Source: Pipra filicauda
Lineage: Eukaryota > Chordata > Aves > Passeriformes > Pipridae
Assembly (NCBI RefSeq): GCF_003945595.2
Contig: NW_024104365.1
Coordinates: 7,845,049 to 7,909,048, forward strand
Direction of reading: 5' to 3'
DNA: 64,000 nucleotides
Part shown: positions 23,480 to 34,390 of the stretch, one piece after another
Position numbering within the stretch: the stretch's first letter is position 1
Layout of the letters: each line of letters starts with the position of its first letter
Notes under the pieces: generated by a model
The model's input: the letters and a program-made list of their open reading frames with translations, nothing else
Databases searched by the model: none
Told to the model about the DNA's origin: nothing
Position numbers and translations under genes: made by a program

Positions 23480-23770
23480 GTTATTGCCTTTTCTCAGCAG
23501 TGAATTTTCTTTTATTTATTTATTTTTAAGGCTTGGAGCCCCTGAGGACAGTCCCTCCCTACCCACAGCTGGTGACAGGAGGAGGGTTCTCAGTGCGTTC
23601 GATACTTAGAGCTGAGAGCTGACTGGTGAGAAGATTAACAGCAAGGCCATTAAGTGGGATACAGTCTCCATTTTTAAATTGCCTGGGCCTTTAATAAAAG
23701 GAGGAGGGAGAGGGAAAGGGAGACAGAGAGAAGTCTTAACAGTATAGCATCTTCTGTATGCTCACAATCC
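23480..23770. promoter_or_regulatory. weak candidate conserved non-coding element
   Basis: Balanced-composition, repeat-free sequence between AT-rich flanks, with GAGAGCTGACTGGTGAG, GATTAACAGCAAGGCCATTA and TTTAAATTGCCTGGGCC. There is no frame or splice support. The support is weak. Confidence 0.22.
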
Positions 23771-24358
23771 ATTCTGCCAGATGCTAAATTACTTCCCTTC
23801 CCCCCTCCGTGCACACACCCCACTTTCTCCATGCCTGGTGTCTGATGCTGCATCTCACTGCTGGGAAAAGAGTTCTGGAATCCAATTGCAGAGGTGCTCT
23901 GCTAAAAGGGACGATTAGTGACCCAGGGTTCTGCACCGAAGCGTGTCTATGTGACTCCAAGTTTCTCAGACCCCTGGGCTGTTTTAGGAAGTTTTTTCTT
24001 TCCCAGGAAACTTTGCACCGTTAGCTGCTTTCTGGCCTCCCATCACTCTTCTGGCTGATGCTGTCAGAGCAGGAAATGAGGATGAGCAGATCTTTAAGAC
24101 AGAGAGGAAGAATTTGAGACTAAACTTTCTCAGGGCAGTCAAATAGATTACTCAGGAAAATATATAGGAAGCTCCCAGGACTGGAGTTAATATATGGAAA
24201 GGACTGGAAAAGGTGACTTCTTTCTTACTGTGCACAGAGTAGTGCTCTGAGTTCCCCAACACTGGACTTTCCTAGATCCAACATTTGTCTTTATGCATAT
24301 GCTGTTTTGATGGGGTTATGAACCATTTCTGAGTTGGTTACCTACCCATACAGGGGCC
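23771..24358. other. unique sequence, no gene seen
   Basis: Nothing recognisable up to the SINE. Confidence 0.4.
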
Positions 24359-24690
24359 CCCCTGGTGGTCTAGTGGTTAGGATGCAGCACTCTCGCCGCT
24401 GCGGCCCGGATTCGATTCCCAGTCAGGGAAATTCCCCCAGGCAGATGGAGCTCGTCAGCCTTGTAAGGCCATCCATCTAAGAGAAGGTCACTCTAAACAA
24501 ACCTACGTCCTGAGGACTTCACTGCCACTGTCCAAGCTTGCTCGGCCCCGGTAGATGAACCTTAGGATTAAAGGTTGGGCTCAGTTCAGCGCACACTGTG
24601 TCTCACCTAAAAAATCCACTGCGCAGGCTCGAAGGGGAATGACCTTTCCCAAATCTTCGCTCGTAAAGACTGGCCATACCTACCTACCCA
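24359..24690 (+). mobile_element. tRNA-Glu-derived SINE, apparently full length
   Basis: The first 72 bases (24359-24430) form a tRNA-Glu-like head. It has an A box around TGGTCTAGTGGTTAGG, a CTC anticodon in the expected loop, a B box GATTCGATTCC, and an acceptor stem paired except at the first position. A unique body of about 245 bases follows, with GGTCACTCTAAACAAACC, CAGTTCAGCGCACACTGTG and CCACTGCGCAGGCTCG, and then a short ACCT repeat tail. The same body recurs at 52479-52779, which shows it is an interspersed repeat and not a tRNA gene. SINEs have no protein. They are made by RNA polymerase III from the A and B boxes and mobilised by a LINE. The body does not resemble the CR1 tail, so an RTE-type partner is more likely, but that is inference. 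Confidence 0.88.
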
Positions 24691-25521
24691 GACATCAGAA
24701 ATGCTGGTGTTAAGGAAATCTGGGAAAGGAGGAGTTGATTTGATTCCTTGCTCTGTGAGAGACCTTAGAGGTTGAATAGCACGAGATGCTCAACACCCAT
24801 CTTTCTACAGGGTATTTCTGGTTTTCAAATACTGAGATACCACAGAGAATCTTCTGACTACGTTCATATTCACAGGTTCCTGAGCACGCTCCTGTACCCT
24901 AGACCTTGTCAGTTATGTTGGACAGCTACATTGTTGTGCTTCCTCCAGTTAGTTGTGACCCCCAAAATGCTCAAGCACATATTAGGGGTTATCAGAAAAT
25001 CTGATGGTGATCACATTCCACAATTTTAAACTCTCTAAGTATATGCTACTGCCTTATAAATTAAAGCCTTTACAATGTGGGTCCTTACTGAATGCATAGG
25101 TGAAGCTCTCAGTGAAGCTTATATATCCACAGCAAGACCTTAGGAATGATAATTGTCCAGGGACAGATTGTCAGACACATCCAGAAAGCAGTTTTTAAGT
25201 GAGAGGTAAACCCAAAGTCACATCTAACATCCAGTGTTCCTCCTCTGTGTGGGCATGTTGCATTGGAAGCAAGAACCAAGTTGTTGACTAAACTTAATTA
25301 AGACAAGAGCAACCCATAAGACAATTTTGCTTATATTTTCCATCCTTTAATACCATCCAGATTTAGATATCTTGCTTTACTAACCACTAATACAACTGAA
25401 TTTTTCAAGCCCTACATAAGTCCTCTTAAGAAAAAAAAAAGATTGATCGTATTTCAGAAGCTCAGGACTGTAATTGCTGCCTCTCTGAGTATTGTCAATT
25501 AACATTTATTATCAATTAACC
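24691..25521. other. unique sequence, no gene seen
   Basis: A CAAATACTGAGATACC stretch and short A-runs only. No repeat or gene is recognised. Confidence 0.4.
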
Positions 25522-25726
25522 ATAGAATCACAGAACACCATGATGGAAGGGACCTCAAGGAACATTTGGTCCAATCTTTCCTACCCCTTGTCTTTTCCAT
25601 GCGAATCTTGGTAAAAAAGGAGTCTCCATCTTTGTAGTACCCCTTAAATACTGGAACATGGTGACAAGTTCTTACTTAAGGCATCTTTTCTCAAGGCTGA
25701 ACAAACCCAGTTCTCTCAGTTTTTCC

Positions 25727-26300
25727 TCAGATGGAAAGGCTTTGTGTCCCTTCTGTGGACCCTCTCCAGCCTGACCACATCTTTTTTGCACAGGGGGGAC
25801 CAAAACTAAGCACATTATTCCAGATATGGCCTGACAAGTGCTGAGAAGAGTTGGATGATGACTTCTTTATCTCTACTGGTGGTGACCTTGTTGATGCAGC
25901 CCAGCATCCTGTTGGCTTTCTGTGTTGTAGCAACACACTGGTCACTCCTTTTGAGCTTGGTGTCCATCAGCACCCCCACATGTCTCTTTCCACAGAGCTG
26001 TTCCCCAGATGAGTAGATGCCAGCCTTGCTGCATTCCTGGATTATGTTTTCCCAGGTTCGAGAGCTTACACTTGTCCTTGCTGAACTTCATAAGGTTCTG
26101 ATCAGCCCATTCTTCCAGCCTATCCAGGTCTTCTTGCAGAGTGGCTCTTCTGAGTGTCCGTTTCCCCACTCAGTTTGGTATCATCAGCAAACCTTAGGAG
26201 GGTACCCTCCATCCCATCATCCATATCACTTGCGGAGATATTACACAGCTTTGAGCCCAATATTGATTCCTGGGGGACCCCACTTGTGGCAGTTGCCTGC
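25727..26300 (-). pseudogene. CR1 ORF2 reverse-transcriptase remnant with FADD motif
   Basis: This is the reverse-transcriptase region of CR1 ORF2, which primes DNA synthesis on the element's RNA at the target site. On the minus strand, 26284-26250 encodes G-V-P-Q-E-S-I-L-G, matching the conserved GVPQGSVLG box. The same frame runs on without a stop to F-A-D-D at 26191-26180, the catalytic YxDD-type box. After a frameshift, 26130-26065 encodes D-L-D-R-L-E-E-W-A-D-Q-N-L-M-K-F, the helix that follows the palm domain. Further left, the C-terminal segment around 25820-25945 (diverged, in another frame) still matches the family at nucleotide level. Frameshifts and stops make it non-functional. Family assignment is secure from the ordered motifs. 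Confidence 0.92.
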
Positions 26301-26720
26301 TTGAAAGAAGCTATTTATCATCACTGCTTAACGGTCTTGGGAGCTGCTTAACAGTCAGTTCCCCACCCACCACACAGACCTCTTGTCTAGACATTAACAC
26401 ATCAGTTTCTCAAGGAGGAAGCTGCAGGAAAATGCATCAAAAGCCTTGGAGAAATCCAGGCATTCAGTGTCCACCCACATCAACCAAGCAGGTGACTTTG
26501 TCATAAAAGGCAGTTGAGTTTTCATTTGCCCTTGGTGAATCCGTGCTGGCTTTTCACAGTCATGTGTTTCATCTGACTTGTGATAGTTCTCAGGAGGATT
26601 CGTTCCACAATTTTCCTGGGGACTGAAGTAAGTCCTATAATTTCCTGGATCCTCCTTTAAGCTTGTCTAGTAGATGGGGTTAACATTAGCCTTCCTTCAG
26701 TCTTCTGGAATGCCTCATGA

Positions 26721-26960
26721 CTGATTGGATATTAGGAAGAAATCCTTCCCTGTGAGGGTGGTGAGGCCCTGGCACAGGTTGCCCAGGGAAGCTGTGGCTG
26801 CCCCATCCCTGGAAGTGTTCAAGGACAGGTTGGACAGGGTTGGAGCAACCTGGGCTAGTGGAAGGTGTCCCTGCCCGTGGCAGGGGGTGGAAACAGATGG
26901 TTTTAAGGTCCCTTCCAACCCAAACTATTCTGTGATTCTATAAATCTCTAATTCTATGAT
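26721..26960 (+). mobile_element. CR1 LINE 3' fragment, type A, nested inside the minus-strand CR1
   Basis: The fragment runs from GATTGGATATTAGGAAGAAA through GTGGCTGCCCCATCCCTGG to CTATTCTGTGATTCTATAAA and ATTCTATGAT. The host CR1 continues on both sides, so this copy inserted later and in the opposite orientation. Confidence 0.96.
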
Positions 26961-27110
26961 CTCCACAACTTCTCAAAGATTATGGAGAGTGGCCTCCCAA
27001 CGATGTCAGCCAGTTCTCTCAGCACCCTCAGGCGGATTTTGTCAGGGCCCATCCATTTGCAAGGGTTAAGCTCCTCTAATAAGTCTTGACACAGTTACTG
27101 GCAACAATCC

Positions 27111-28608
27111 TGAGCATCTCTTTAACTATCTACAGAACAAAGACATCAAAAGAGATTCAGGAAAGACTCCAGAATTGCAACTAGGCATCTGCCCTTCCAC
27201 CAGGAAGGTCCCCTCTCTCTCTCTCAAATTTCTTGCTTATATTTTCTTACCTGTTCTATAAGATTTTCAGTGTTGGATATTCTGTGTCTTTCTCAGATGC
27301 TCCTTTCCAATGTTTCATTGTCCTTACATTCAGAAAGTTCATTTTTGGGGGGACAAATGGGAGGCCAGTTCTTAACCTCTATCTCCTTGCAAAAGTTTTA
27401 GTGCACAATTGCTTTCTGATGGGATATGAAATAAACCAAATTACTCTCTAAAATTACAGAGTTGTTAATTTTTTTTTTTAAATAAGATCTCTATTTTTGA
27501 AAGTACATGGATTTTTCATGGTGTTACTCCATTTCAGAATGTCTCCACCCTGAAAATTTGAATGAAAATTAGATTTATTTTGCTTTCCTCATCATTGTTG
27601 TTTTAATGACAGTTGGAAAATGGAAAAAGAGACTCCTGTACTTATTTATATACCAACATTTGCCCACAGAAAGAAATCCTGACAGTACAGCCAGGATTTC
27701 TGAAGTGGAAATTTCAAAGGGGGATGTTCCAACAGAAACTATTCCTCCTTTCTTGCTGGCTTTACTACAAACCAATGTGCAGTCACACCCCAGCCTTGCA
27801 AGTACTGACACATATGCCTGGTTTCAAAAAAGGATGGAGATCATGTGTCTAGAAGGGATGACTCTCAGGCACACAATAAAGCACATTCAAAAGCCTGAAC
27901 AGGATAAAAAACTTGAGCAGTTACATCCTGGCATCTGTTTAGGACCAAATTTGATCATCTTCACTTCCATTTACTAAATGCTTTGCTCAGCAAGAAACAT
28001 TACAGGTATTCTAGTCAGGTCTAGTCTCATCATGGTGTATTTGAAAGCCTTCCAGTATTCCTTAGTGCAATAGGAATAACATCAATCAATTTTTGTTCTC
28101 TCGAAACTCCTCTGCTGGAAAAAGCCTTGAGTGGAGGGTGTGTTTTGTTTTGTAACTTTTCAAAAATACTGTACACGTGCACGTGCAGACACCTACAGGT
28201 TTGTGTTACAGAGCATAAAGCAGAGTCTGCTGGTTTCAGTAGAAGAATGTGAAGATGGGTTGGTATTCAGTACTGATATGATAATGTCTGTGTATATCTT
28301 TAGAAGAGAGAAAAAAAAAAGAGAGCAAGACAGTAATTAATTTTAAAAAGAAGCCTATCTGAATTTGATCCAGGATCAAAATGTCTCTACTCAGCTGTTC
28401 CTACTGGTAAAAACAACCAATGCAAAAGCATATTGCTCTTCAGGTCTGGCCCGGGAGATAAATAATTGCCAAATTCTGTTCTGGGTCAAGCAGCAACCCA
28501 AAGTCTACTGTCAGAGTCTGTGTACTGGGGAGCCAGCCCTGTGTCATGACCACACTCAGAGAAAGGTTTCAACACATGAGGGAAATAAAAGGGACCACCT
28601 AATCGTAC
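27111..28608. other. unique sequence; 123-codon orphan frame of doubtful meaning
   Basis: The frame at 27606-27977 is the longest non-repeat frame here but lacks any recognisable domain. A CT repeat (CTCTCTCTCTC) lies near 27215 and an AG-rich run near 28305. No gene is supported. Confidence 0.4.
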
Positions 28609-29055
28609 AATGATGGAATGGTTTGAGTTGGAAGGTACCTTAGAGATCATCTCACTCCAATCCCCTGCCAAGTCCAGAGAGACTTTCCACTAGACCAGGC
28701 TGCTCCAAGCCCCATCCAACTCTGGCCTTGAACACTTCCAGGGATGGGGCAGCCACAGCTTCTCTGGGCAGCCTGTGCCAGGGCCTCACCACCCTCACAG
28801 GGAAGAATTTCTTCCCAATGTCCCATCTAACCCTGCCCTCTGTCAGTTTGAAGCTCTTCCACCTTGTCCTGTCCCTCCAAGTCTGTGTCAAAAGTCCCCC
28901 TCCAGCTCTTAGTGTCCCTTTAGGCACTTGAAGGAGCTCTAAAGTCTCCCAGTATTCTCTTCTCCAGGCTGAACAACTTCAGCTCTCTCACCCTGTCTCC
29001 ATAGCAGGGGGACTTCAGTGCTTGGAGCATCTTCTAGTATCCTTGTACCCTATGG
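28609..29055 (-). mobile_element. CR1 LINE 3' fragment, type A, reverse orientation, about 450 bp
   Basis: The tail is at the left (ATGGAATGGTTTGAGTTGG). It continues through CAGCCACAGCTTCTCTGGG, GAAGAATTTCTTCCCAATGT and TTCTCCAGGCTGAACAACTT to the CCTGTCTCCATAGCAG block. This is one of the longer type A copies and lies just short of ORF2. Confidence 0.96.
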
Positions 29056-29559
29056 TCAATCTGCAATGGGAAGAAGAGGTAAAATTCCTGTGTGTCATGA
29101 GCTGCAGTAGAAAACAGCATGGACACAAGCAACCCACTGCAGCCTGGAATAGTCCTGGGAAAGTGATTTAAGTACATGATGTTGGCTTGGCATCTATATC
29201 CAATACCAAAAGGGCAGCAGACCCCTTTTCTCACTGTAAAAGACTGTCTGGCAGGGAAAGGAAGACTGACTCAGATCTCTCAGGAAATTTCTAGGCTATG
29301 GTAGGATTTTATCCAGTAGATATCAGTCCTCAGACCCACCTTCGAGTCCATGCCTAAAGTTACAGTCTGGACTTAAACAGCACTACAAGTTTACATCTTT
29401 AAGGTGTCGTGTATTGTTAGTGAAAATTCAATCAACGTCACAGCTTTAAAAAACAAAGGAGGAGATGGAAAGGAGTCTCCTGACAAAGTCACTTCTCAGA
29501 GGGCTCGGCAAAAGCCGGTGAAGCCCAGCCTGCTTTAAATGACAAAAGTTGAGGGAGCT
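29056..29559. other. unique sequence, no gene seen
   Basis: Nothing recognisable. Confidence 0.4.
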
Positions 29560-29669
29560 ATCAGCCAAAAACACCCTCCCCACGCTGGCAGCCAGGTTCG
29601 AGCCTCTTCCCCCTTCCCCATCGCAGAGCCTTTGTCCTCTCGCCAGAAGCCTGCCCGCAGGCAACAGCC
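29560..29669. other. GC-richer flank of the enhancer-like block
   Basis: A short stretch with CpGs (CCACGCTGGCAGCCAGG, CTCGCCAGAAGCCTGCCCG) leads into the element at 29670. There is no frame or promoter evidence. Confidence 0.35.
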
Positions 29670-30130
29670 AGCTTTCTAATAAAGCAGCTCCTTTGTCAAT
29701 GACAGCAATGATTATCTCCTACAGCTGCCCGTGGTGTTGCATTTTGTAACACAATTTGGCCGCCTTTGGCCCCGGTTAGTTCTATTTAACGTACTGCAGG
29801 GGGTTCACTGTTTGATCTCTAATTGATATAATTGACTGGGAATAATCAGGGCAGCTTTATAGATTTTTATTGATAGCTAATTTTCCTTCATCCATTGTTT
29901 AATTTGATAAGACTATAACCTAATTTATTGCCACTCTGATAGGGATCCATTACCCTTTTGACAAATGCTTCTGGGGCCCACTTGTCAGCAACTGATTTGA
30001 AAGAGCTGTTAAGCCTACAGAGCCCATCATTAGTTAATGGCAGTTTAGAAAGCTAATGGCATTATAAATTAAGATCAATAAGTACATGGAAATTACAGTT
30101 GTTCAGCAAGACACCACTATATTATTAAAC
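29670..30130. promoter_or_regulatory. strong candidate conserved non-coding element (developmental enhancer)
   Basis: About 460 bases of repeat-free, AT-rich but complex sequence are packed with homeodomain, SOX and PBX/MEIS-type cores. Examples are CTCCTTTGTCAATGACAGC, GCAATGATTATCTCC, TCTAATTGATATAATTGAC, ATTGATAGCTAATTTTC, CATCCATTGTTTAATTTG and CATCATTAGTTAATGGC. There is no open frame, splice pattern or CR1 within it. Vertebrate enhancers kept for hundreds of millions of years commonly look like this, but only alignment can prove it. Confidence 0.5.
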
Positions 30131-33100
30131 AAACATAATCCTGTACCTTTGGTTAATGCACACACAGGGAGCTTCCAAGTGAGTTTCAGAGCCAAATAAA
30201 GCCAGGTGATTAGCAAAGGAAGAGCCCTTCTCTGGTGCTGGAGTTGCCAGATTAATTCCTAAAGGATCTTTGCAAGAAAAGAAAGAAGGCAGCACTGCTT
30301 TATTTTGCTGTATAAGCAACCCGAGGCCTCAAAACACCCTCGCACAAAACAATACCCCTCTCGCTTCCTCGGGTTTTGATCTCCAACAACACTTTCAAAT
30401 GCATAATACAAAATCAGCAGAGGAGAGGCTCCTGGATTTATCCCAGGGATAAAGAAAAGCAAACACAGCATCTCTTGATACTTTTACATAGCTTCCTCTT
30501 AATTCCTCACAAGGTTTGATTGGCATTGAGTGATGTTTGATCGCTTTGGACCAAAGCAGGATGATGTGCATGTGGAGATTTGTTTCTCAACAAGACACTG
30601 TGTTCTAATGAATACAGCAAAGAACAGGATGTCAGAAACCCTGAAGTCAGGTTTGGCTTCACCATTGACCAGGTACAGGACATCGAACAAGTCTCTCTCA
30701 GCTGCCTAGATCAAGACTGTCTTGTTGAGGGTTCAGCACAGATAAACTTCAACTTCAGTCATGTCTCCAGATCTTTATGGAATATAAGTAACTAGGGCTG
30801 AAGCAAGCATGGAGCAGAAGGGATGAGAGAGATGTGATAAAAGGGAGAAACATAAAAAGTCCTACAATAACCCAAGATCTAGGAGACTTGTAGAAGATAA
30901 GGTCTTCCCACTTACCGTCTGGGATGTCTATGCCAATGCATTGCTCATTCAGATGAGTCATTGAATGCTCTTATGGACTCTGGCTATGGACTGGAAATGG
31001 AAAACTGAGGTTTTCACATACCTAAATTTCTCTTCTGCCCTCTGAGAGGGTCTCTGATATTTTCTACATAGGGACTACTGATCCTATCTTGGAGCTGACA
31101 CTCCCTTGAAGCAGATCCTGTGTGACTCTAGTTTTTATCACTGTGTATTCAGCTTAGTTGGCACAGGCTTTGCTTTGCTTAATATGCAGGACGTAAACAG
31201 TAGGACCTAATAAGAGAATCCACGGTCCTTTCCTTTGGGACAACAACCTCTGTTAAAGGAATGGGGCACACAGCTGAGGGCAGCTTGCAGCTTCTGCCAT
31301 CCACTTTTAATCTGCAGCTACAGGCCTGGCAGGGCACTCAGGTGCCTGAGGTTAGGTGGGATGAGTGTGGTCATGTTTTTGGCAAGGCCACCAATTCAAC
31401 TCCAAGAGTTTCCATGTGGAGAAAGAGGGGTGCACCAACAGATATCCCAGGATTTGAGTCAGCAGGAGCCAAGGTTTTGCAAGAGAAGGGAAAGCATGTC
31501 GATGCCTCTCAACCCAGTCCAAGATATTCCTAAAGTCCACTTTGAATCCAAGATTAATCTGGAGACTGGTCTGATGATGATTTAAATGTCCCTGATACCT
31601 ACCAGTCTTTGTTACATGAGAGCTCCACCAGCAGTGGATTGGTCTCATGAGCTGCTACTTGACTTCATGTCCCATTTTGGTGCCAGCTGGATGATTTGAT
31701 GCATGTATAAGTCTGAAATCTCTTTTCATGCTGATTCAATTCTGATGAAAATCTGAAAGCCTGGCTGGAACAACCCTCTACTTGTTTCAGAGTAGGTGAG
31801 GACAGAATCAGTCTCCCTTGCTACACCACAGCCCTTGCCCTGATCACTGTCCCCCCTTTTGTCATCTCAATCTCACTCAGCTATGACAGGTAGGTAAATC
31901 TCAGTGATCCAGATACAAAATCCTGATACATCAACCTCCTTCTGAGTGTATAATTTCATTTTTAAGAGGATGAAGATAAGACAAACTACTAAATTTGTCA
32001 ACAGCTCGTCCATATTGACAGAAAGTTTGCCTGATTTACAGATCATGAGCTTACAGGGTAGAAAGACTATTGGGAATTTTAGATGTTTCCTTAATGAAAT
32101 AATGGCTTTTCAATCAGAAGTTATTTACAGTGGCTGAACTCCTCTCAACAGGGATGAAATATTATGATTCTGTTTGTCCTGTGATAACTTTGCATAAGTT
32201 AATGTTCTGTTACGTCAGTGTTGACCCAGACTTAAAATTTACTTCCTAAACTGAGGTTCAGCTGGCATTACTCAGGAATCTCAGAATTCAGAGTAAGCTC
32301 TAGACAACTTTTTGAAGCAGAAGGCAAACATGGGTAATATCTCTATTGATACGTAATCTGGGCAGGCAAGATTGGATTGGAGATTGAAGCAAGCCAGGCT
32401 GCAGTCCTAACACCAGTGCTGTAACCATTTCAGAGGGATTTCACTTTGTTCTGGTTTGCTCCCATTCCCGTTCAGAGTTAGAAAGTATCAGGAACACTTC
32501 TAGAGGTTATCTCCTGGTTTAAAAATAGCTCTGATCGTGCATTTGGAGACCGAATGAACCAATGAATTGTAAGTGGAGATGATCAAGAGAGTCACAGCAA
32601 AAGAGCACTCGAAAGTCCCAGATATATATAGTTAAATATACTGATATATATTGTTATTTTAGGTACTGCCAGATTTGCTACAAAATTACCCTCTTAAAAA
32701 GGTTTATTTCTTCCCATTGACTAAAGGAGGAACTTAGGTAACTGGATCAGGTTTAGGAATGTAATTCTTTGACACCCGTATTACAGCAGATAAACATCCT
32801 TATTGATCTGGTAGAAGTGGTGGACACAAATCGGCTGCAGGGTTTTCTTTGGTCAAAGAACCCTAAAACACCTATAGTGAGATATAGATGTGTTATTGAT
32901 GCTAAACGTGCAAGGCGGGGCTGGAATAGGTGTGGAAGGGGGGGAAATAAAGTGTCTCTGTCACTCAACTAAGAAAACAGCAAATAAACAGTGAGACTTC
33001 AGAACTGGTAGTTTCTTTTGAAACATGTTTTTTCCCCTTCAGTGTAATAAGTTGATAAACACAAATAAATAGCTATTAAAAATATATAAATATTGATAAT

Positions 33101-33271
33101 TAAATGAATAAATTATAATTTAATACTGCTCCAGTGAATCTAAAAATATTTAAATACAATGAGGGCATAGTCACTGCTCCTGGAAGTTGCTCAGTGTAAG
33201 GCTGGAACTTCGATACGTGAATTTGCTCCAGATGGTCCTCATAGGAACCAGCAGATTAATTTTTACCTCTG
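30131..33271. other. unique sequence, no gene seen
   Basis: This is a 3-kb stretch without recognisable CR1. Opposing 116- and 98-codon frames at 31235-31648 show no motif. A GGGGGGGAAATAAAGTG piece near 32940 might be a worn retroviral polyadenylation region, but nothing else supports an LTR. Confidence 0.4.
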
Positions 33272-33400
33272 ATTCTTAGAATCATAGAATCATTAAGGCT
33301 GGAAAAGCCCTCTAAGATTATTGAGTCCAGACATTAACCCATCACTGCAAGGTCCACCACTAAACCATTGTCCCCAAGTGCAACATCTACAAGTGCAACT
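33272..33400 (-). mobile_element. CR1 LINE tail fragment, type B, reverse orientation
   Basis: It reads TCTTAGAATCATAGAATC, TTAAGGCTGGAAAAGCCC and ACTAAACCATTGTCCCCAAG. It is truncated 15 bases before a plus-strand CR1 begins. Confidence 0.93.
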
Positions 33401-33414
33401 GGTGCAAAATCATG

Positions 33415-33713
33415 ACCTTATTGCGACCTTCCAGTACCTAATGGGGGTTTAGAAGAAAGATGAGGACAAACTTTTTAGGAGAACATGTGAAAGGACAAGG
33501 GGTGATGGTTTTAAACTATAAGAGAGTTTATTTAGACTACATATAACGAATAATGCAATGAGGGTGGTAAAACACTGGCACAGATTGCCCAGAGAGGTAG
33601 TGGCAACATTCAAAGTTATGTTGGACAGGACTTTGGTGTCCCTCCTCATGGTAGGTGTTGGACTGGATGATCCTTAAATGCCCCTTCCAACCCAAACCAT
33701 TCTATGATTCTAC
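33415..33713 (+). mobile_element. CR1 LINE 3' fragment, type A
   Basis: It starts at GCGACCTTCCAGTACCTAA and continues through GGGTGATGGTTTTAAACT, GGCACAGATTGCCCAGAGAG and GGACTGGATGATCCTTAAA to CATTCTATGATTCTACAAT. The body between about 33595 and 33640 is shortened relative to other type A copies. Confidence 0.94.
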
Positions 33714-34019
33714 AATACTTGTTTCTCCCAATCAGTGTCACAGCAGTAAAATGCAAATCCAGGAAACCTCCATCCTCTTACGCTTCTCCTGGACCCAAGG
33801 CAATAAACTGGCCCCAAGACAATAAACATATGACTGTCTATCTATCCCCTAATGAAACAGTGCCAAAGCAAGAGCCACAGGGAGGAGCAGGGGTTGGTGG
33901 TGAAGGGAGGAACTGAACTGTCTGTGCACTTGAAATAAAGCGGGTAAGATTACGAGACTCATGTACAATTCTCCACGGTCCCTAAAGTCTCTTGCAAAAA
34001 GGTAGAAATGAACTAATTT
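33714..34019. other. unique sequence, no gene seen
   Basis: Nothing recognisable. Confidence 0.4.
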
Positions 34020-34390
34020 ATTAGTAAAATCACATCAGGGGCAGTAATTTCATGTTAGTGAATTTACATGTAATAGCATTAGATTTCCAGCCCTCCATAT
34101 CAGCACACTGTGGCCCTCTTGGATGATGAATGAGCTGCCTAAAGAAAGATGATAGTTTGATTGTTTTCACAGTGAACGGATCAGCATTTTAATTTCTTGC
34201 CTCTGTGTTTATTGCTTATTTGGCCCCTTGCTCAGCTTGTAAAAACTTGGCTAAATGGAAATGAATAAATGTAATTACTGCGGGTGACAGTGGTAATCTG
34301 TGTGGGTTTTTCATATTGCCTTTGCCAACGTTAATCTAATCACTAGAGAATATGTGTCACTGCACAAATACACTGACAGAAAGCAGAGTC
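34020..34390. promoter_or_regulatory. candidate conserved non-coding element
   Basis: Repeat-free block with TTAGTGAATTTACATGTAAT, GATAGTTTGATTGTTTTC, AGCATTTTAATTTCTTGCC, GGAAATGAATAAATGTAATT and GTTAATCTAATCACTAG. The density of TAAT and TGATTG cores is high and no frame is conserved. The call is by composition only. Confidence 0.4.

Larger units (their letters stand above)
25522..27110 (-). mobile_element. long CR1 LINE in reverse orientation, interrupted by another CR1
   Basis: The 3' end is at the left (CATAGAATCACAGAACACC). Moving right it passes the 3' UTR, ORF2 C-terminus and reverse-transcriptase core, then the GAATCCGTGCTGGCTTTTC and CTCAGGAGGATTCGTTCC blocks upstream of the core. 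The element is cut at 26720 and resumes at about 26961 with ATTATGGAGAGTGGCC and CTCAGCACCCTCAGGCGG. This is the longest and most informative CR1 in the window, about 1.35 kb without the insert. Confidence 0.95.

Noticed and set aside
24359..24430. A functional tRNA-Glu(CTC) gene
   Set aside because: The fold and anticodon are present, but the first acceptor pair and one anticodon-stem pair are mismatched. No T-run terminator follows, and the downstream body recurs at 52.5 kb, so it is the head of a SINE.
27606..27977. 123-codon open frame
   Set aside because: No recognisable domain, codon signature or splice context. Frames of this size are expected by chance in 64 kb read in six frames.
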